NCBI GenBank assembly: GCA_964461035.1
Contig: CAYWRI010000007.1
Coordinates: 1-52,848, forward strand
DNA: 52,848 nucleotides
Direction: 5' to 3'
Origin: CAYZNE01 sp964461035
GTDB lineage: Archaea; Nanobdellota; Nanobdellia; Woesearchaeales; CAYZNE01
The stretch's first letter is position 1, and every line of letters starts with the position of its first letter. Positions 28,798 through 37,574 of this stretch are shown here, one piece after another. Under the pieces are notes generated by a model, which saw only the letters and a program-made list of their open reading frames with translations, was not told the origin of the DNA and did not search any database. The translations under genes were made by a program, and so were the position numbers.

Positions 28798-29565
28798 ATG
28801 TCTTCCTCAATATTATATGATTTATCTAAATTCAGTGGAATTATAATTTTGCTTTTAGTAATTATTTTAGTAATTTATTTTGAAAAAAGAAGACAAAAAA
28901 AAATTAAGGAATTCTGTCATAAAAATGGTTTTCAGTATATTAATACTAATAATGATGCTGAAGTTTTGAAAAGTTTAAAAAAATTTAAGACTCATTTTGT
29001 AGAAGCTAAATTAAGTTTTACAGGTTTATTATTAGGTAAAAAAATTAAATTTTTGGAATGTTATAAAGTACATAGAATGAGCCGACGTAATAGGAGAAGA
29101 TACTCAGTTATTCTGTTTGATAGTTTAGAAAACAAATTACCTAAGTTTTCGATTGATTACAATGTTCTTGGAATGAAAGGTTTAACAAAATTTCTTGGTC
29201 TGAAGTCAACTATGTTTCCGAATTATCCAACATTTAATTCTAAATATCAAGTTTTTATGGATGGAAAACCAAAAACCATGAAATTTTTTGAGAGAATAAT
29301 ACCTTATTTTGAAAGTAAACTTCCTAAAATATCTTTAGATTCAAACGGTGAAAATTTTATGCTATTTTCTTTTAATGGAAAAGAAACAAATTTGTATCAA
29401 GACGGTGTAAAGTATAATGTTGAAGATTTATTAAAAATCATATTCAATTCTTGGAATTCAATTTCAGAACCCTCTGATTATAGTTCAAAGTTTAGTAGTA
29501 CTTCAGAAGGTAGTAATGTTTCAGAATATAAAAATACGTATGATAAAAAGAATAGTCTATTTTAG
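28798..29565 (+). CDS. Single-pass membrane protein, unknown
   Basis: This 255-residue protein is not recognised. An N-terminal hydrophobic helix (GIIILLLVIILVIYF, about 14-28) is followed at once by the basic stop KRRQKK. A cytoplasmic domain of about 160 residues follows, with a beta-rich pattern (KIKFLECYKVHRMSRRNRRR, YSVILFDSL) and a Ser-rich tail (about 220-250). The layout of a membrane anchor plus a small globular domain and flexible tail is simple. It is convergent with the Trm1 gene, with 4 bp between stops. Confidence 0.65.
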   Translation: MSSSILYDLSKFSGIIILLLVIILVIYFEKRRQKKIKEFCHKNGFQYINTNNDAEVLKSLKKFKTHFVEAKLSFTGLLLGKKIKFLECYKVHRMSRRNRRRYSVILFDSLENKLPKFSIDYNVLGMKGLTKFLGLKSTMFPNYPTFNSKYQVFMDGKPKTMKFFERIIPYFESKLPKISLDSNGENFMLFSFNGKETNLYQDGVKYNVEDLLKIIFNSWNSISEPSDYSSKFSSTSEGSNVSEYKNTYDKKNSLF

Positions 29566-29569
29566 TTTC

Positions 29570-30637
29570 TTATTTTTCTTTTATGATTTTCATCATAACA
29601 GTATATGGTGCATCAGTCTTAATTGCTTTGTAAGAGAAATGAGTTCTACTTGCTTTAAATCCTTTTTTCTTAAGATTTTCCATGAAAACTTCGTGTTTTA
29701 AACCTTCAATTTTATTCTTTTTAGCGAATTCATGTAAATCTATAAATCCCACATTATCAATTTCTGATTCTTTTTTTATTAATTCAAGAAAACTATCTAA
29801 TTCAGAATTCTTAGTGAGTTGTATCATTTTTTTAATTACATTAACATCAACTAATTGTCCTGTCCACATTGGACCAATTTTTCTAGACTGAAAAAAGGGC
29901 GTATAATAATTATGTTGTTTTATTATTTCTGCAGCTTTAGTTTTACTTTTTTCACAGATAAAAAATATTCTATAATAATGTTCTTTAGTATAAGAAAACA
30001 GAGGAATTAAAGCTCTTTGATATTGAGTTCCAATTAATTGAATTTTTCTTATTAATATTCTTAAAGCTAATTCGTGCTTTTCTGGACATAAATAATTTGT
30101 TGCCCAATATTTCCATCTTGTGGTTGAAGGATAAGTGCCTGTTAATGCAGCTGTATCAGTTGCTGTAACCGCTAAAATTCCATTTCTTGACATTCTCTGA
30201 ATCGAAGAATCGAGAAAGGGATTTGGTGAACCAAATGGATCAAGATCAATATAATCAAAACCCTTACTTTCTAACAAGAATAAATTAGCATCTTTGTTTG
30301 AAATATGAATATTATTTTTATCTACTTTATTTAATTTAATATTTTTTTGAATGTTTTTTACAGCGGTTTTATCATAGTCATTTAAATAAATATATTTTAT
30401 AAATTTAGTTTCTTTTAATAATCTAATTCCTCTAATTCCAGAACCTGCAAGAGGAAGACCGACACTTATTTCTTTTTTAAGAATTTTTAATTTGCTTATA
30501 GATTTTAAAAATAGAATACTAATATCTCGATTCATCTCCATTTTAGGATTATAAAATACTTCTAACTCTTTAGAGATTTTTTTCTCATGTTTTTCATCAG
30601 CATAAATCTTTGCTTTTCCTTCTTTAATTAGTTTCAT
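29570..30637 (-). CDS. trm1: tRNA (guanine26-N2)-dimethyltransferase
   Basis: This 355-residue Trm1-family methyltransferase dimethylates G26 of tRNA using SAM. SAM-binding motifs are VGLPLAGSGIRGIRLLKE and IYLNDYDKTAV, and the catalytic-site motif DYIDLDPFGSPNPFLD is the Trm1 signature. It is followed by GILAVTATDTAALTGTYP. The C-terminal domain (about 235-355) is typical but slightly short (family about 370-390), and no zinc Cys cluster is visible in it. Nine bp upstream on the same strand lies the Nudix gene, so the two are probably one operon. Confidence 0.95.
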   Translation of the reverse strand: MKLIKEGKAKIYADEKHEKKISKELEVFYNPKMEMNRDISILFLKSISKLKILKKEISVGLPLAGSGIRGIRLLKETKFIKYIYLNDYDKTAVKNIQKNIKLNKVDKNNIHISNKDANLFLLESKGFDYIDLDPFGSPNPFLDSSIQRMSRNGILAVTATDTAALTGTYPSTTRWKYWATNYLCPEKHELALRILIRKIQLIGTQYQRALIPLFSYTKEHYYRIFFICEKSKTKAAEIIKQHNYYTPFFQSRKIGPMWTGQLVDVNVIKKMIQLTKNSELDSFLELIKKESEIDNVGFIDLHEFAKKNKIEGLKHEVFMENLKKKGFKASRTHFSYKAIKTDAPYTVMMKIIKEK

Positions 30638-30646
30638 ATTATTTGC

Positions 30647-31090
30647 TTATTCTATCTTATTGTTTTTAAGAAAGTTCTTCATTGGTAAAAATAGATTTTC
30701 AGGTAGTTTATCAAATTTAAACCATTCCCAACCATTAGATTTATTTGGTTCCATTAGTCGAGGAATACCTGATTCAAGTTCTGCCTTCATTATTATTGTT
30801 ATATAATGTTGATTTTCTTTTTCAAATATGTCATTTGTTGTTCCAATATGTTTTAGATTTTTTATTTGAACTCCTGTTTCTTCAAAAGTCTCTCTTTTTG
30901 CACATTCTTCAAATGTTTCTCCAAAGTCTAGCTTTCCTCCAGGAGGACACCAAGTTCCTGCTTCATGAGCACCTTTTCTCTGACCAAATAAAACTTTATT
31001 ATCTTTAATAATAAGAACTCCAACACCAACCCTTACAAATTTATCTTTATTATCTTTGTTTGATTCCATATCACACACATTTATATACAT
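30647..31090 (-). CDS. Nudix hydrolase
   Basis: This 147-residue Nudix protein has the box G-x5-E-x7-R-E-x2-E-E-x-G, visible as GKLDFGETFEECAKRETFEE followed by TG, where the REx2EE glutamates bind Mg2+. HEAGTWCPPGGKLDFG before it and the EWFKFDKLPENLF ending resemble the ADP-ribose / 8-oxo-dGTP type house-cleaning enzymes. Substrate specificity cannot be read. The first residues (MYINVCDMESNKDNKD) may overextend: a start at the internal ATG (31069) would give the more usual length. The 5' end lies 10 bp from the N gap. Confidence 0.92.
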   Translation of the reverse strand: MYINVCDMESNKDNKDKFVRVGVGVLIIKDNKVLFGQRKGAHEAGTWCPPGGKLDFGETFEECAKRETFEETGVQIKNLKHIGTTNDIFEKENQHYITIIMKAELESGIPRLMEPNKSNGWEWFKFDKLPENLFLPMKNFLKNNKIE

Positions 31091-31255
31091 CTTTATATAC
31101 NNNNNNNNNNNNNNNNNNNNNNNNNNNNNNNNNNNNNNNNNNNNNNNNNNNNNNNNNNNNNNNNNNNNNNNNNNNNNNNNNNNNNNNNNNNNNNNNNNNN
31201 TTTATTATCTTTGTTTGATTCCATATCACACACATTTATATACATCTTTATATAC
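31046..31255. repeat. Exact 55-bp duplication flanking an N gap
   Basis: Bases 31046-31100 and 31201-31255 are identical, and the N block fills exactly the space between them. This is the mark of two contigs that overlap but were scaffolded without merging. Collapsing the two copies would leave a short normal divergent promoter region between the Nudix and dphB genes, with TATA-like TTTATATAC sequences. Confidence 0.9.
31101..31200. other. Assembly gap (100 N)
   Basis: A block of exactly 100 unknown bases, the default placeholder length for scaffolders. Flanking duplication indicates that probably no sequence is missing. Confidence 0.99.
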
Positions 31256-31321
31256 TTTTTTAATGATATGCCCTAATAACTTTAATAAAATTTTATAAAT
31301 AAAACAAGACTCTAAAGTATT

Positions 31322-32122
31322 ATGTTATACCTGATAGGAATAGGATTGAATGATAAAGAAGATATAACTATAAAAGGATTGAATGCAATAAAAAAGTGCA
31401 CTCGAGTTTACTTAGAGAATTATACTTCAATTCTGCAAACAAATAAAGCAGAACTAGAAGAATTTTATGATAAAAAAATAATCTTAGCAGATAGATACAT
31501 GGTTGAAAAAAACTCTAATGAAATACTTAATAATGCTACAAATGAAGATGTTGCTTTTCTTGTTGTAGGAGATGTTTTTGGAGCAACAACTCACACAGAC
31601 TTATTCTTAAGAGCTAAAGAAAAAAACATTCCTATTAAAATAATAAATAATACTTCAATACTAAATGCGATTGGCATAGTTGGACTTGAATTATATAAAT
31701 ATGGAAAAACAACAAGCATTGTTTTCCCGGATGATAATTGGCTTCCAGAAACACCTTACGAGGTTATTAAATCAAATAAAACTTTAGGATTACACACTCT
31801 GTGTTTACTGGATATTAAAGTTTCTGAGCCAACAAAACAAGATATTTTAAAAGAAAAAGATGTATCTCAAAAGTCGAGATTTATGACTATTGCAGAAGCA
31901 ATTAATGTTCTTTTAAAAATAGGAGAAAAAAGAAAAGAAAATGTTTTTACAGAAGACACAATGTGCATTGGTGTAGCAAGAATCGGTTCGAATGATTATA
32001 AAATAAAATATGCAAAAGTATCAGTTCTTCTAAAAGAAGACTTTGGTTCACCACTACATTCTCTTATTATTCCTGGTAAACTTCACTTCATCGAAGAAGA
32101 CATGTTGAAGTTGTATTGTTGA
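31322..32122 (+). CDS. dphB: Diphthine synthase
   Basis: This 266-residue SAM-dependent methyltransferase of the tetrapyrrole-methylase fold (DphB/Dph5) performs the methylation step of diphthamide synthesis on EF2. It opens with MLYLIGIGLNDKEDITIKG, has the nearby CTRVYLENYTS, and carries VVGDVFGATTHTDLFLRAKE (about 81-100), all hallmarks of the archaeal/eukaryotic enzyme. Length is normal (about 260). A TATA-like TTTTATAAAT lies about 30 bp before the ATG. No other diphthamide gene is in the window. Confidence 0.96.
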   Translation: MLYLIGIGLNDKEDITIKGLNAIKKCTRVYLENYTSILQTNKAELEEFYDKKIILADRYMVEKNSNEILNNATNEDVAFLVVGDVFGATTHTDLFLRAKEKNIPIKIINNTSILNAIGIVGLELYKYGKTTSIVFPDDNWLPETPYEVIKSNKTLGLHTLCLLDIKVSEPTKQDILKEKDVSQKSRFMTIAEAINVLLKIGEKRKENVFTEDTMCIGVARIGSNDYKIKYAKVSVLLKEDFGSPLHSLIIPGKLHFIEEDMLKLYC

Positions 32123-32168
32123 ATAAATCACATAATTATATAAATGAATAAGTGTTCTTCTCAAAATA

Positions 32169-33359
32169 ATGTCATACATAAACTCAATCATTGTTGCAAC
32201 AGGATCGCATATTCCAGAAAGAGAAATCCCCAATACTCATTTTAAAGATTATCAATTTTTTACTTATAAAAATGGAATTTATGTTAGAGATTCTTCTTCT
32301 GGTTTAGAAGTTGCAGATCAATACTCTGAAAAAACAGGAATTATATCAAGAAGATATGTTATAGAGGGTAGGACTACTTCAGACATTGCTGCTTTTGCAC
32401 TTAAAAATACGGGATATGATTTAGATAGTTTAGATATGATTATTGTAGCTCATAATTTTGGTGATTTTAACGAAGCCACTAAGCAAGGAGAAGCAGTTCC
32501 GAGTATTAGTTCAAGAGTAAAAGGAAAAGCAGCATTGACTAATCCTAATGTAAAAACATTTGATTTACTTGGAGGGTGTCCTGGTTGGCTTCAAGCACTT
32601 GATATAGCCGATAGTATGATAAAAGCAGGAAAAGCTAAATCGATTGCAGTTATAGGTGCTGAAACATTATCTTACTTTTCTGATCCTCATAATAAAGATA
32701 GTACAATTTTTGCAGATGGCGCAGGTGCAGTAATTCTTAGTGCAGTTGAATCTGATAAAAAAGAAGGAATTCTTTCTTATGCTGGAAGAACTGATGCAGA
32801 TAAATCTCATTTATTAACAATGGTACCTTCTGTAAATCCTGATTATGATCAAAATGAATTACTCTTAAGAATGATTGGTCCTAAAGTATATAGATATGCT
32901 GTTAAATATGTTACATCCGTTATTGAAGAAAGTCTGCAAGAAGCAAAAAAATATCTTGGAGATAAATTTGAAGTTAAAGATATAAATATGTTTTTAGCAC
33001 ATCAGGCAAATGAAAGATTAGATGCTGATATTATTAAAAAGTTATTACATAAAAATGTTTTAAAAGAGTTATTAACTGGTCATGTGTCCGATTTAATTTA
33101 TGGCTTAACTCCTCTAACAATTAACTTATTAGGAAATTCATCAGTTGCAACAATACCAACATTATTAGATTTGTTGGTTAAGGGTAATTTAAGTAAATAT
33201 ACTTTAAAGCGTGATAAAGAAAATAAAAAGCTTATTTATAGATTAAACTCTAATGATGTAATATGTTTATTTTCAGTTGGTGCGGGAATGAATACTAATG
33301 CAATGTTTTATTTGGCTCCAGAAGCTCAACATAAATACTTTCCACAATCTGTAAACTAG
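32169..33359 (+). CDS. 3-oxoacyl-ACP synthase III-like (FabH family)
   Basis: This 396-residue thiolase-fold ketosynthase has the FabH-type triad: Cys137 in LLGGCPGW, His278 in AHQANER and Asn323 in NLLGNSSVATIP, with FADGAGAVIL in between. The Asn/Gly-rich NxGNxSxxxIP motif favours KAS III over HMG-CoA synthase, which has a different C-terminal motif. It is longer than bacterial FabH (about 320), with an insert near residues 20-60 and another near 300-315. It could prime acyl chains or condense acyl-CoA units. No ACP or other fatty-acid gene is adjacent. It lies 46 bp after dphB on the same strand. Confidence 0.88.
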   Translation: MSYINSIIVATGSHIPEREIPNTHFKDYQFFTYKNGIYVRDSSSGLEVADQYSEKTGIISRRYVIEGRTTSDIAAFALKNTGYDLDSLDMIIVAHNFGDFNEATKQGEAVPSISSRVKGKAALTNPNVKTFDLLGGCPGWLQALDIADSMIKAGKAKSIAVIGAETLSYFSDPHNKDSTIFADGAGAVILSAVESDKKEGILSYAGRTDADKSHLLTMVPSVNPDYDQNELLLRMIGPKVYRYAVKYVTSVIEESLQEAKKYLGDKFEVKDINMFLAHQANERLDADIIKKLLHKNVLKELLTGHVSDLIYGLTPLTINLLGNSSVATIPTLLDLLVKGNLSKYTLKRDKENKKLIYRLNSNDVICLFSVGAGMNTNAMFYLAPEAQHKYFPQSVN

Positions 33360-33371
33360 AATTCTTAAAAC

Positions 33372-35234
33372 TTAACTAAAAAACTCCTTCAACTCTTTTT
33401 CGGGGTTTACTGAAACTTTCATATTCCAAGTTTCAGGAAAACATCTTTTGTAATTATTCCAAATATATCTTTCATCGAGAAATATTATCGCACCTTTATC
33501 TGTTTCACTTCTAATACATCTTCCAGCACCTTGCAAAGTTTTATTGAAAGCAGGAAACAAATAACCATAATCCCAACCCTTACTAAACTTTTTATCAAAA
33601 TAATCTATTAATGCCTTTGTTTCTAAATCGGGTTTTTGTAATGGTAAACCAACAATAATAACTGCTTTAAGATTTTCTCCGGGCAAATCAATCCCTTCAC
33701 TAAAACTTCCACCTAAAACACCAAGTAAAATCGCTCCAACTTTTTTAAATTGCTTAAAATTATCAAGCAGATCTGCTCTTTCATCTGAAGTTAATTGTGA
33801 AAATTCAGTAAATGTGGTTTTAGAAGTCATTATAGAAAAATATTTACTCACATTCTCTAGAACAAAATAACTTGGGAAAAATATTGCAATATTACCTGGA
33901 ATAGCTTCAACAATTTTCTTAAGTTCATTTGCAATATTCTTATATTCATTTTCATTTCTTCTTGTAAACTTGGTTGTTGTTTTAGGAACAATTATTAATT
34001 TTTGATTATCTTCAGGAAAAGGACTGGTAAAAACTTTTTCATACGTTTCATTAAAACCAATTAATTCTGTAAACATTTTTGTTGGTGTTAATGTTCCTGA
34101 CATCATTATTGTGCTATAAGTATTATTAACAATGGGACTACTTACAATACTCGGATCAAGACATTTATATGCAAGAACTATTTTATTCTTTTTTTCAGAA
34201 TCTGTTGAAAGAATTCTCGTATAACCTTTATCTTGATTTTGCCATTCTATTAAAAAATTAGCAACACCACCAATTCTAGAACGATTGTCTTTCTCTCTAA
34301 TAAACTCTGCAGCAACTTCAAAAGCAATAATTATTTCATCAATATCTTTAATTCTTTTTAATCTATCATTAAAATCTTCTTTTGTAATATACATTTCTTG
34401 CTCATCACGTTTTAATCTTTTAGACATTGAATTAAGAATAAATTCAAATTTCTTAAGTTGTTCTTCAATTTCATTCATATCATATTTTCTTGCTTCATTA
34501 ATTGCACCTTTTAACATTAAAGTTGTTAAATAACTACTTGCCTGATTTTTTATTCTATTTGGCAAATTATGTGCTTCATCAATTATTAAAATAATATCAT
34601 CAAGTTCTCTGTTAATCTTTCCAAGAAGATTCTTTCTTATGAATGTATTAAATATGAATTGATAATCTGCGACAATAACATCTGAACTCTTTGTTAATTC
34701 AATTGCAGCTTCATAAGGACAAGAATTTCTAACTTCACACATCTTTATCATTTCAGATGCTAAAAGTGGAGACTTATTTTGTAATTCTTCCATTAATAAC
34801 TTTCCTTCAACAGTTAGATTACCTGAGCTTTTAGCAAAAGTTGAATAATAAGAACATTTTTTTTCTTTTTTTAATAATTTACAGTATTCTGATAATTCTC
34901 CTGCAGAAAAATTTGGGAGTGCCTGACTACATAAATGTTTTCTACCAATTAAATCTGTTGCAATAAGCGGTGTTTCTTTTTTTATATCTTTAAGGGTTTG
35001 CATTGCAAGAAGATGTTGAGTATTTCTACTAGTAAGAAACAGAACTTTAAGATCATTTTTTTTAGCATATTCTATTGCAGGAACAAGAGTTGCAATAGTT
35101 TTTCCAAGTCCTGTTGGAGCATGAACAACTAAGTTTGTTTTATTTTTTATGGCTCTCATCACATTGGCCATTAGTCTATCCTGCATAGGTCTAATCTTTG
35201 GATACGGAAATTTCAGAGAGGATAGAAGTATCAT
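33372..35234 (-). CDS. XPD/Rad3-like superfamily 2 DNA helicase
   Basis: This 620-residue helicase has Walker A APTGLGKT (39-46) and DEAH (219-222) in IIDEAHNLPNRI. Between them are cysteines C102, C118, C127, C166 and C172, spaced as in the 4Fe-4S domain of XPD/DinG helicases. C-terminal motifs include GSFSEGIDLPGENLKAVIIV and QGAGRCIRSETDKGAIIFLD (motif VI). The family unwinds 5' to 3' in repair and transcription contexts. Length matches archaeal XPD (about 550-650). It is convergent with the FabH-like gene (12 bp). Confidence 0.92.
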   Translation of the reverse strand: MILLSSLKFPYPKIRPMQDRLMANVMRAIKNKTNLVVHAPTGLGKTIATLVPAIEYAKKNDLKVLFLTSRNTQHLLAMQTLKDIKKETPLIATDLIGRKHLCSQALPNFSAGELSEYCKLLKKEKKCSYYSTFAKSSGNLTVEGKLLMEELQNKSPLLASEMIKMCEVRNSCPYEAAIELTKSSDVIVADYQFIFNTFIRKNLLGKINRELDDIILIIDEAHNLPNRIKNQASSYLTTLMLKGAINEARKYDMNEIEEQLKKFEFILNSMSKRLKRDEQEMYITKEDFNDRLKRIKDIDEIIIAFEVAAEFIREKDNRSRIGGVANFLIEWQNQDKGYTRILSTDSEKKNKIVLAYKCLDPSIVSSPIVNNTYSTIMMSGTLTPTKMFTELIGFNETYEKVFTSPFPEDNQKLIIVPKTTTKFTRRNENEYKNIANELKKIVEAIPGNIAIFFPSYFVLENVSKYFSIMTSKTTFTEFSQLTSDERADLLDNFKQFKKVGAILLGVLGGSFSEGIDLPGENLKAVIIVGLPLQKPDLETKALIDYFDKKFSKGWDYGYLFPAFNKTLQGAGRCIRSETDKGAIIFLDERYIWNNYKRCFPETWNMKVSVNPEKELKEFFS

Positions 35235-35326
35235 TTACTAAAGTATTGTAAATCCTTTTATAAGTCTTTTGTGTGCTTGTCCTGTTGATTTATTTTTTGA
35301 ACTTTTAAGAAATTAGAAAATTTTAT

Positions 35327-35676
35327 CTAAAACATATAAAGAACATTAGTTAATAAAGCATATTTAGAAATAAATAAACCTGCACCTGCAACACATGATG
35401 CTAATTTTCTATCATTATCTATTTCAACTTCTAAATTAATATACTCTGCAAAGCTTTATCTCCACGCAAAGGCATCATGAATTTATAAATAATTTTTCCG
35501 AAAACTTTTATTCCATCACTTAAAGAAATTTCCTTTTCTTCTAAAACATCACCATTAGAAACTCTAATAGGATATTCTGCTGAAAGATCAGAACCCATAA
35601 TTTTTTCTCTAAAATTATTTATTTTAACTTCTAAATTGGCATTATTTAAAGTTTCAGCCATTATTATTAGAAACAA
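35327..35676 (-). pseudogene. Small unknown gene with probable frameshift
   Basis: The first frame runs from 35676 (or ATG 35661, MAETLNNANLEVKINNF) and stops at 35431 after MPLRGDKALQSILI. In another frame the sequence continues as FAEYINLEVEIDNDRKLASC and on to a TAG at 35327-35329. A one-base loss near AAAGCTTTGCAG would restore a continuous protein of about 115 residues reading GDKAFAEYINLEVEID. So this is a frameshifted or mis-sequenced gene. The family is not recognised. The last residues look like a hydrophobic C terminus (GAGLFISKYALLTNVLY). Confidence 0.5.
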
Positions 35677-35762
35677 GTTAATTTATATAAATTTATCTTT
35701 TTTAATAAACAGTTTTTGAATTAAAAATTAAATTATTTTCAAATATTTTACAAATAACATTC

Positions 35763-35820
35763 CCCACAAACTAAATCTTTGATTTATGCGTTAGCACGAC
35801 TAAAAATCAAGGATTTTTTA
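35763..35820. repeat. Imperfect inverted repeat related to the 4.64-kb element
   Basis: AAATCTTTGATTT (35774-35787 region) and AAATCAAGGATTT form a stem with one wobble. The preceding TCCCCACAAACTAAATC resembles TTCCTCAACCTAAATC in the element at 4639-4825, which also continues CTTTGATTT. It may be a fragment of the same hairpin family. Little else is visible here. Confidence 0.35.
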
Positions 35821-35825
35821 TTTTA

Positions 35826-35960
35826 AAAACGCAATGCTTTCAGATATATATTTCTGTGGAACAAATGTGATAACTTTTGATGATAACCTTGTTAACAAAG
35901 ATGATTGAGGAAATAAAGTTTCTTCAATGTTATTGGCAACATAAGAAAATTTCTATCCAG
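35826..35960 (+). pseudogene. Decayed fragment of a LUD-domain gene
   Basis: This stretch aligns base for base with 37151-37262 inside the intact LUD gene about 1.3 kb downstream. Examples are GCAATGCTTTCAGATATATA and CTGTGGAACAAATG. Translated, it gives KNAMLSDIYFCGTNVITFDD against KNAMLSDIYLCGTNAITLDG, then a TGA stop followed by GNKVSSMLL against GNRVSAMLF. It is a truncated duplicate with amino-acid changes and a stop, lacking both ends. The remaining 35961-36086 holds only AT-rich DNA and the promoter of the next gene. Confidence 0.8.
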
Positions 35961-36086
35961 TACTATTTTCATAGTCATAGTGTATTAAATCTTGATTTTT
36001 TTTAAAAAGTTTCTTTTTTAAAGAATAAATTATTATAACGCGAGATTTGATAAGAATTATAAATAAATGAACATTACTGATTTGCT

Positions 36087-36848
36087 ATGGAGATAATATA
36101 TCCTGAGAAGTTGCTTGAAAACCTAATTCTACTAGAGAATCTCTCTCCAGCATATACGGGGGCTGAAGTGGCAAACGCAATTTCTTACTTAAAATGGGGA
36201 GATAGACCAAAATACAGAAATGTTTTCTTCCACAAACCTTCTATAAAATTAACACAATTATTAGAATCCTGCGGATTAAAATATTCTAATGAAAACAAGA
36301 CAATTCAAAGAAATGATGTAAGGTATAGAGAAACATTATTTGAGAAAAATGAAATTTCCTGGACTCATTTCATTGCAGTATTTGCTGCTCAATACACACA
36401 TAATAAAATAGCAGGGAAAAACCACATTAATTCTATAATTATACCTCTATTAAGAATTCTTGGAGTTAGCATTCCAAAAATGATGGGCGATTTAGATTCT
36501 TCATTAGAAAGGGCGTATTTGTTCTCATTAGGAGGAGACATCTTACAAGATCGCTTATTTAATATAGAATCCCCTTGGGATTATAGAGGAGACATTTTAG
36601 GACTTTCTGTATTGAAAGATCACACAGATTTATCTGGAAAATTGTCACAGTTTATAAGCGAAGGATATGAAAAAAGATATCTTGTCGAAAATGAAAAATT
36701 CAGAAATCATAATTTATATATTGAGGGTAAAGAATATTCTAATTCAGAGAGACTGAAATTGTTCTTGGGCTTCATTAATACAAAATTTTACGATTCTTTC
36801 CTTTCTGGAAAAAAGCTAAAGAGATCACCACTTATCAAACAAAAGTAA
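36087..36848 (+). CDS. Hypothetical protein, 253 residues
   Basis: This soluble, mainly helical protein has no recognised family. It has conserved-looking aromatic and charged stretches (AYTGAEVANAISYLKWGDRP near 22-41, SWTHFIAVFAAQYTHNKIAG near 91-110) and a basic C terminus (GKKLKRSPLIKQK). No membrane helix, signal peptide or catalytic signature is visible. It is separated by 62 bp from the downstream LUD gene on the same strand and could be co-transcribed with it. No function is proposed. Confidence 0.7.
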   Translation: MEIIYPEKLLENLILLENLSPAYTGAEVANAISYLKWGDRPKYRNVFFHKPSIKLTQLLESCGLKYSNENKTIQRNDVRYRETLFEKNEISWTHFIAVFAAQYTHNKIAGKNHINSIIIPLLRILGVSIPKMMGDLDSSLERAYLFSLGGDILQDRLFNIESPWDYRGDILGLSVLKDHTDLSGKLSQFISEGYEKRYLVENEKFRNHNLYIEGKEYSNSERLKLFLGFINTKFYDSFLSGKKLKRSPLIKQK

Positions 36849-36910
36849 TTCTTATTTTTACAAGAAAGCAAAACTAAACATTTATAAGAGGACGGTCTAA
36901 ACTTTGAACT

Positions 36911-37516
36911 ATGGCACAAGAAATAATAGATATATTTAAAAAACACAATATTAATGTAGTAATTGCTAAAAGCAAAGAAGATGCAGTAGAAAAAATAATG
37001 AGTATGATTCCTCAAGGTTCTAAAGTTGGACATTCTGAAAGCATTACACTTGAACAAATAGGAATATTTGATAGAATAAAAAATAATAATTACGTTTTCT
37101 ATGATGGAAAATCTGTAGAAAAAGGAACTACTGAATATGAAGTGCTCTTCAAAAATGCAATGCTTTCAGATATATATCTCTGTGGAACAAATGCAATAAC
37201 TCTTGATGGTAAACTTGTTAATAAAGATTGTTATGGTAATAGAGTTTCTGCAATGTTATTTGGTCCTAAGAAAGTGATTGTTGTCGTAGGTAAAAACAAA
37301 ATAGTTGATAATGTTGATTCTGCATTAAAAAGAATAGAAAACATTGCTGCTCCTAAAAATGCTCAGAGATTAAATAAACTAACTCCTTGTACAAGTGTTG
37401 GAAGATGTATGGATTGTGATGCTCCTGATAGAATATGTCATAGTACAGTCATAATAGAAAGACAAATGCCTGATAGAATGACGCTTGTAATCATCAATGA
37501 AGAATTAGGATTTTAG
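36911..37516 (+). CDS. LUD-domain (LutC/YkgG-like) protein
   Basis: This 201-residue protein of the LUD (lactate utilisation) domain family is recognised from SMIPQGSKVGHSESITLEQIG (32-52), AMLSDIYLCGTNAIT (83-97) and VVGKNKIVDNVDSALKRIE (126-144). A C-terminal cysteine-rich stretch, LTPCTSVGRCMDCDAPDRIC, could bind a metal or Fe-S cluster. Family members act with iron-sulfur partners in lactate oxidation (LutABC), but no LutA or LutB is nearby and many archaeal single-domain members have unknown roles. A partial decayed duplicate lies upstream at 35826-35960. Confidence 0.88.
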   Translation: MAQEIIDIFKKHNINVVIAKSKEDAVEKIMSMIPQGSKVGHSESITLEQIGIFDRIKNNNYVFYDGKSVEKGTTEYEVLFKNAMLSDIYLCGTNAITLDGKLVNKDCYGNRVSAMLFGPKKVIVVVGKNKIVDNVDSALKRIENIAAPKNAQRLNKLTPCTSVGRCMDCDAPDRICHSTVIIERQMPDRMTLVIINEELGF

Positions 37517-37574
37517 AGTTTAAAGAGATTGTATTGAAAGATTTTTAAATTGAAAAATTAGAAGTTTGTTAAAA

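Noticed and set aside
32169..33359. HMG-CoA synthase
   Set aside because: The NLLGNSSVATIP motif and the His in AHQANER follow FabH rather than HMGCS.
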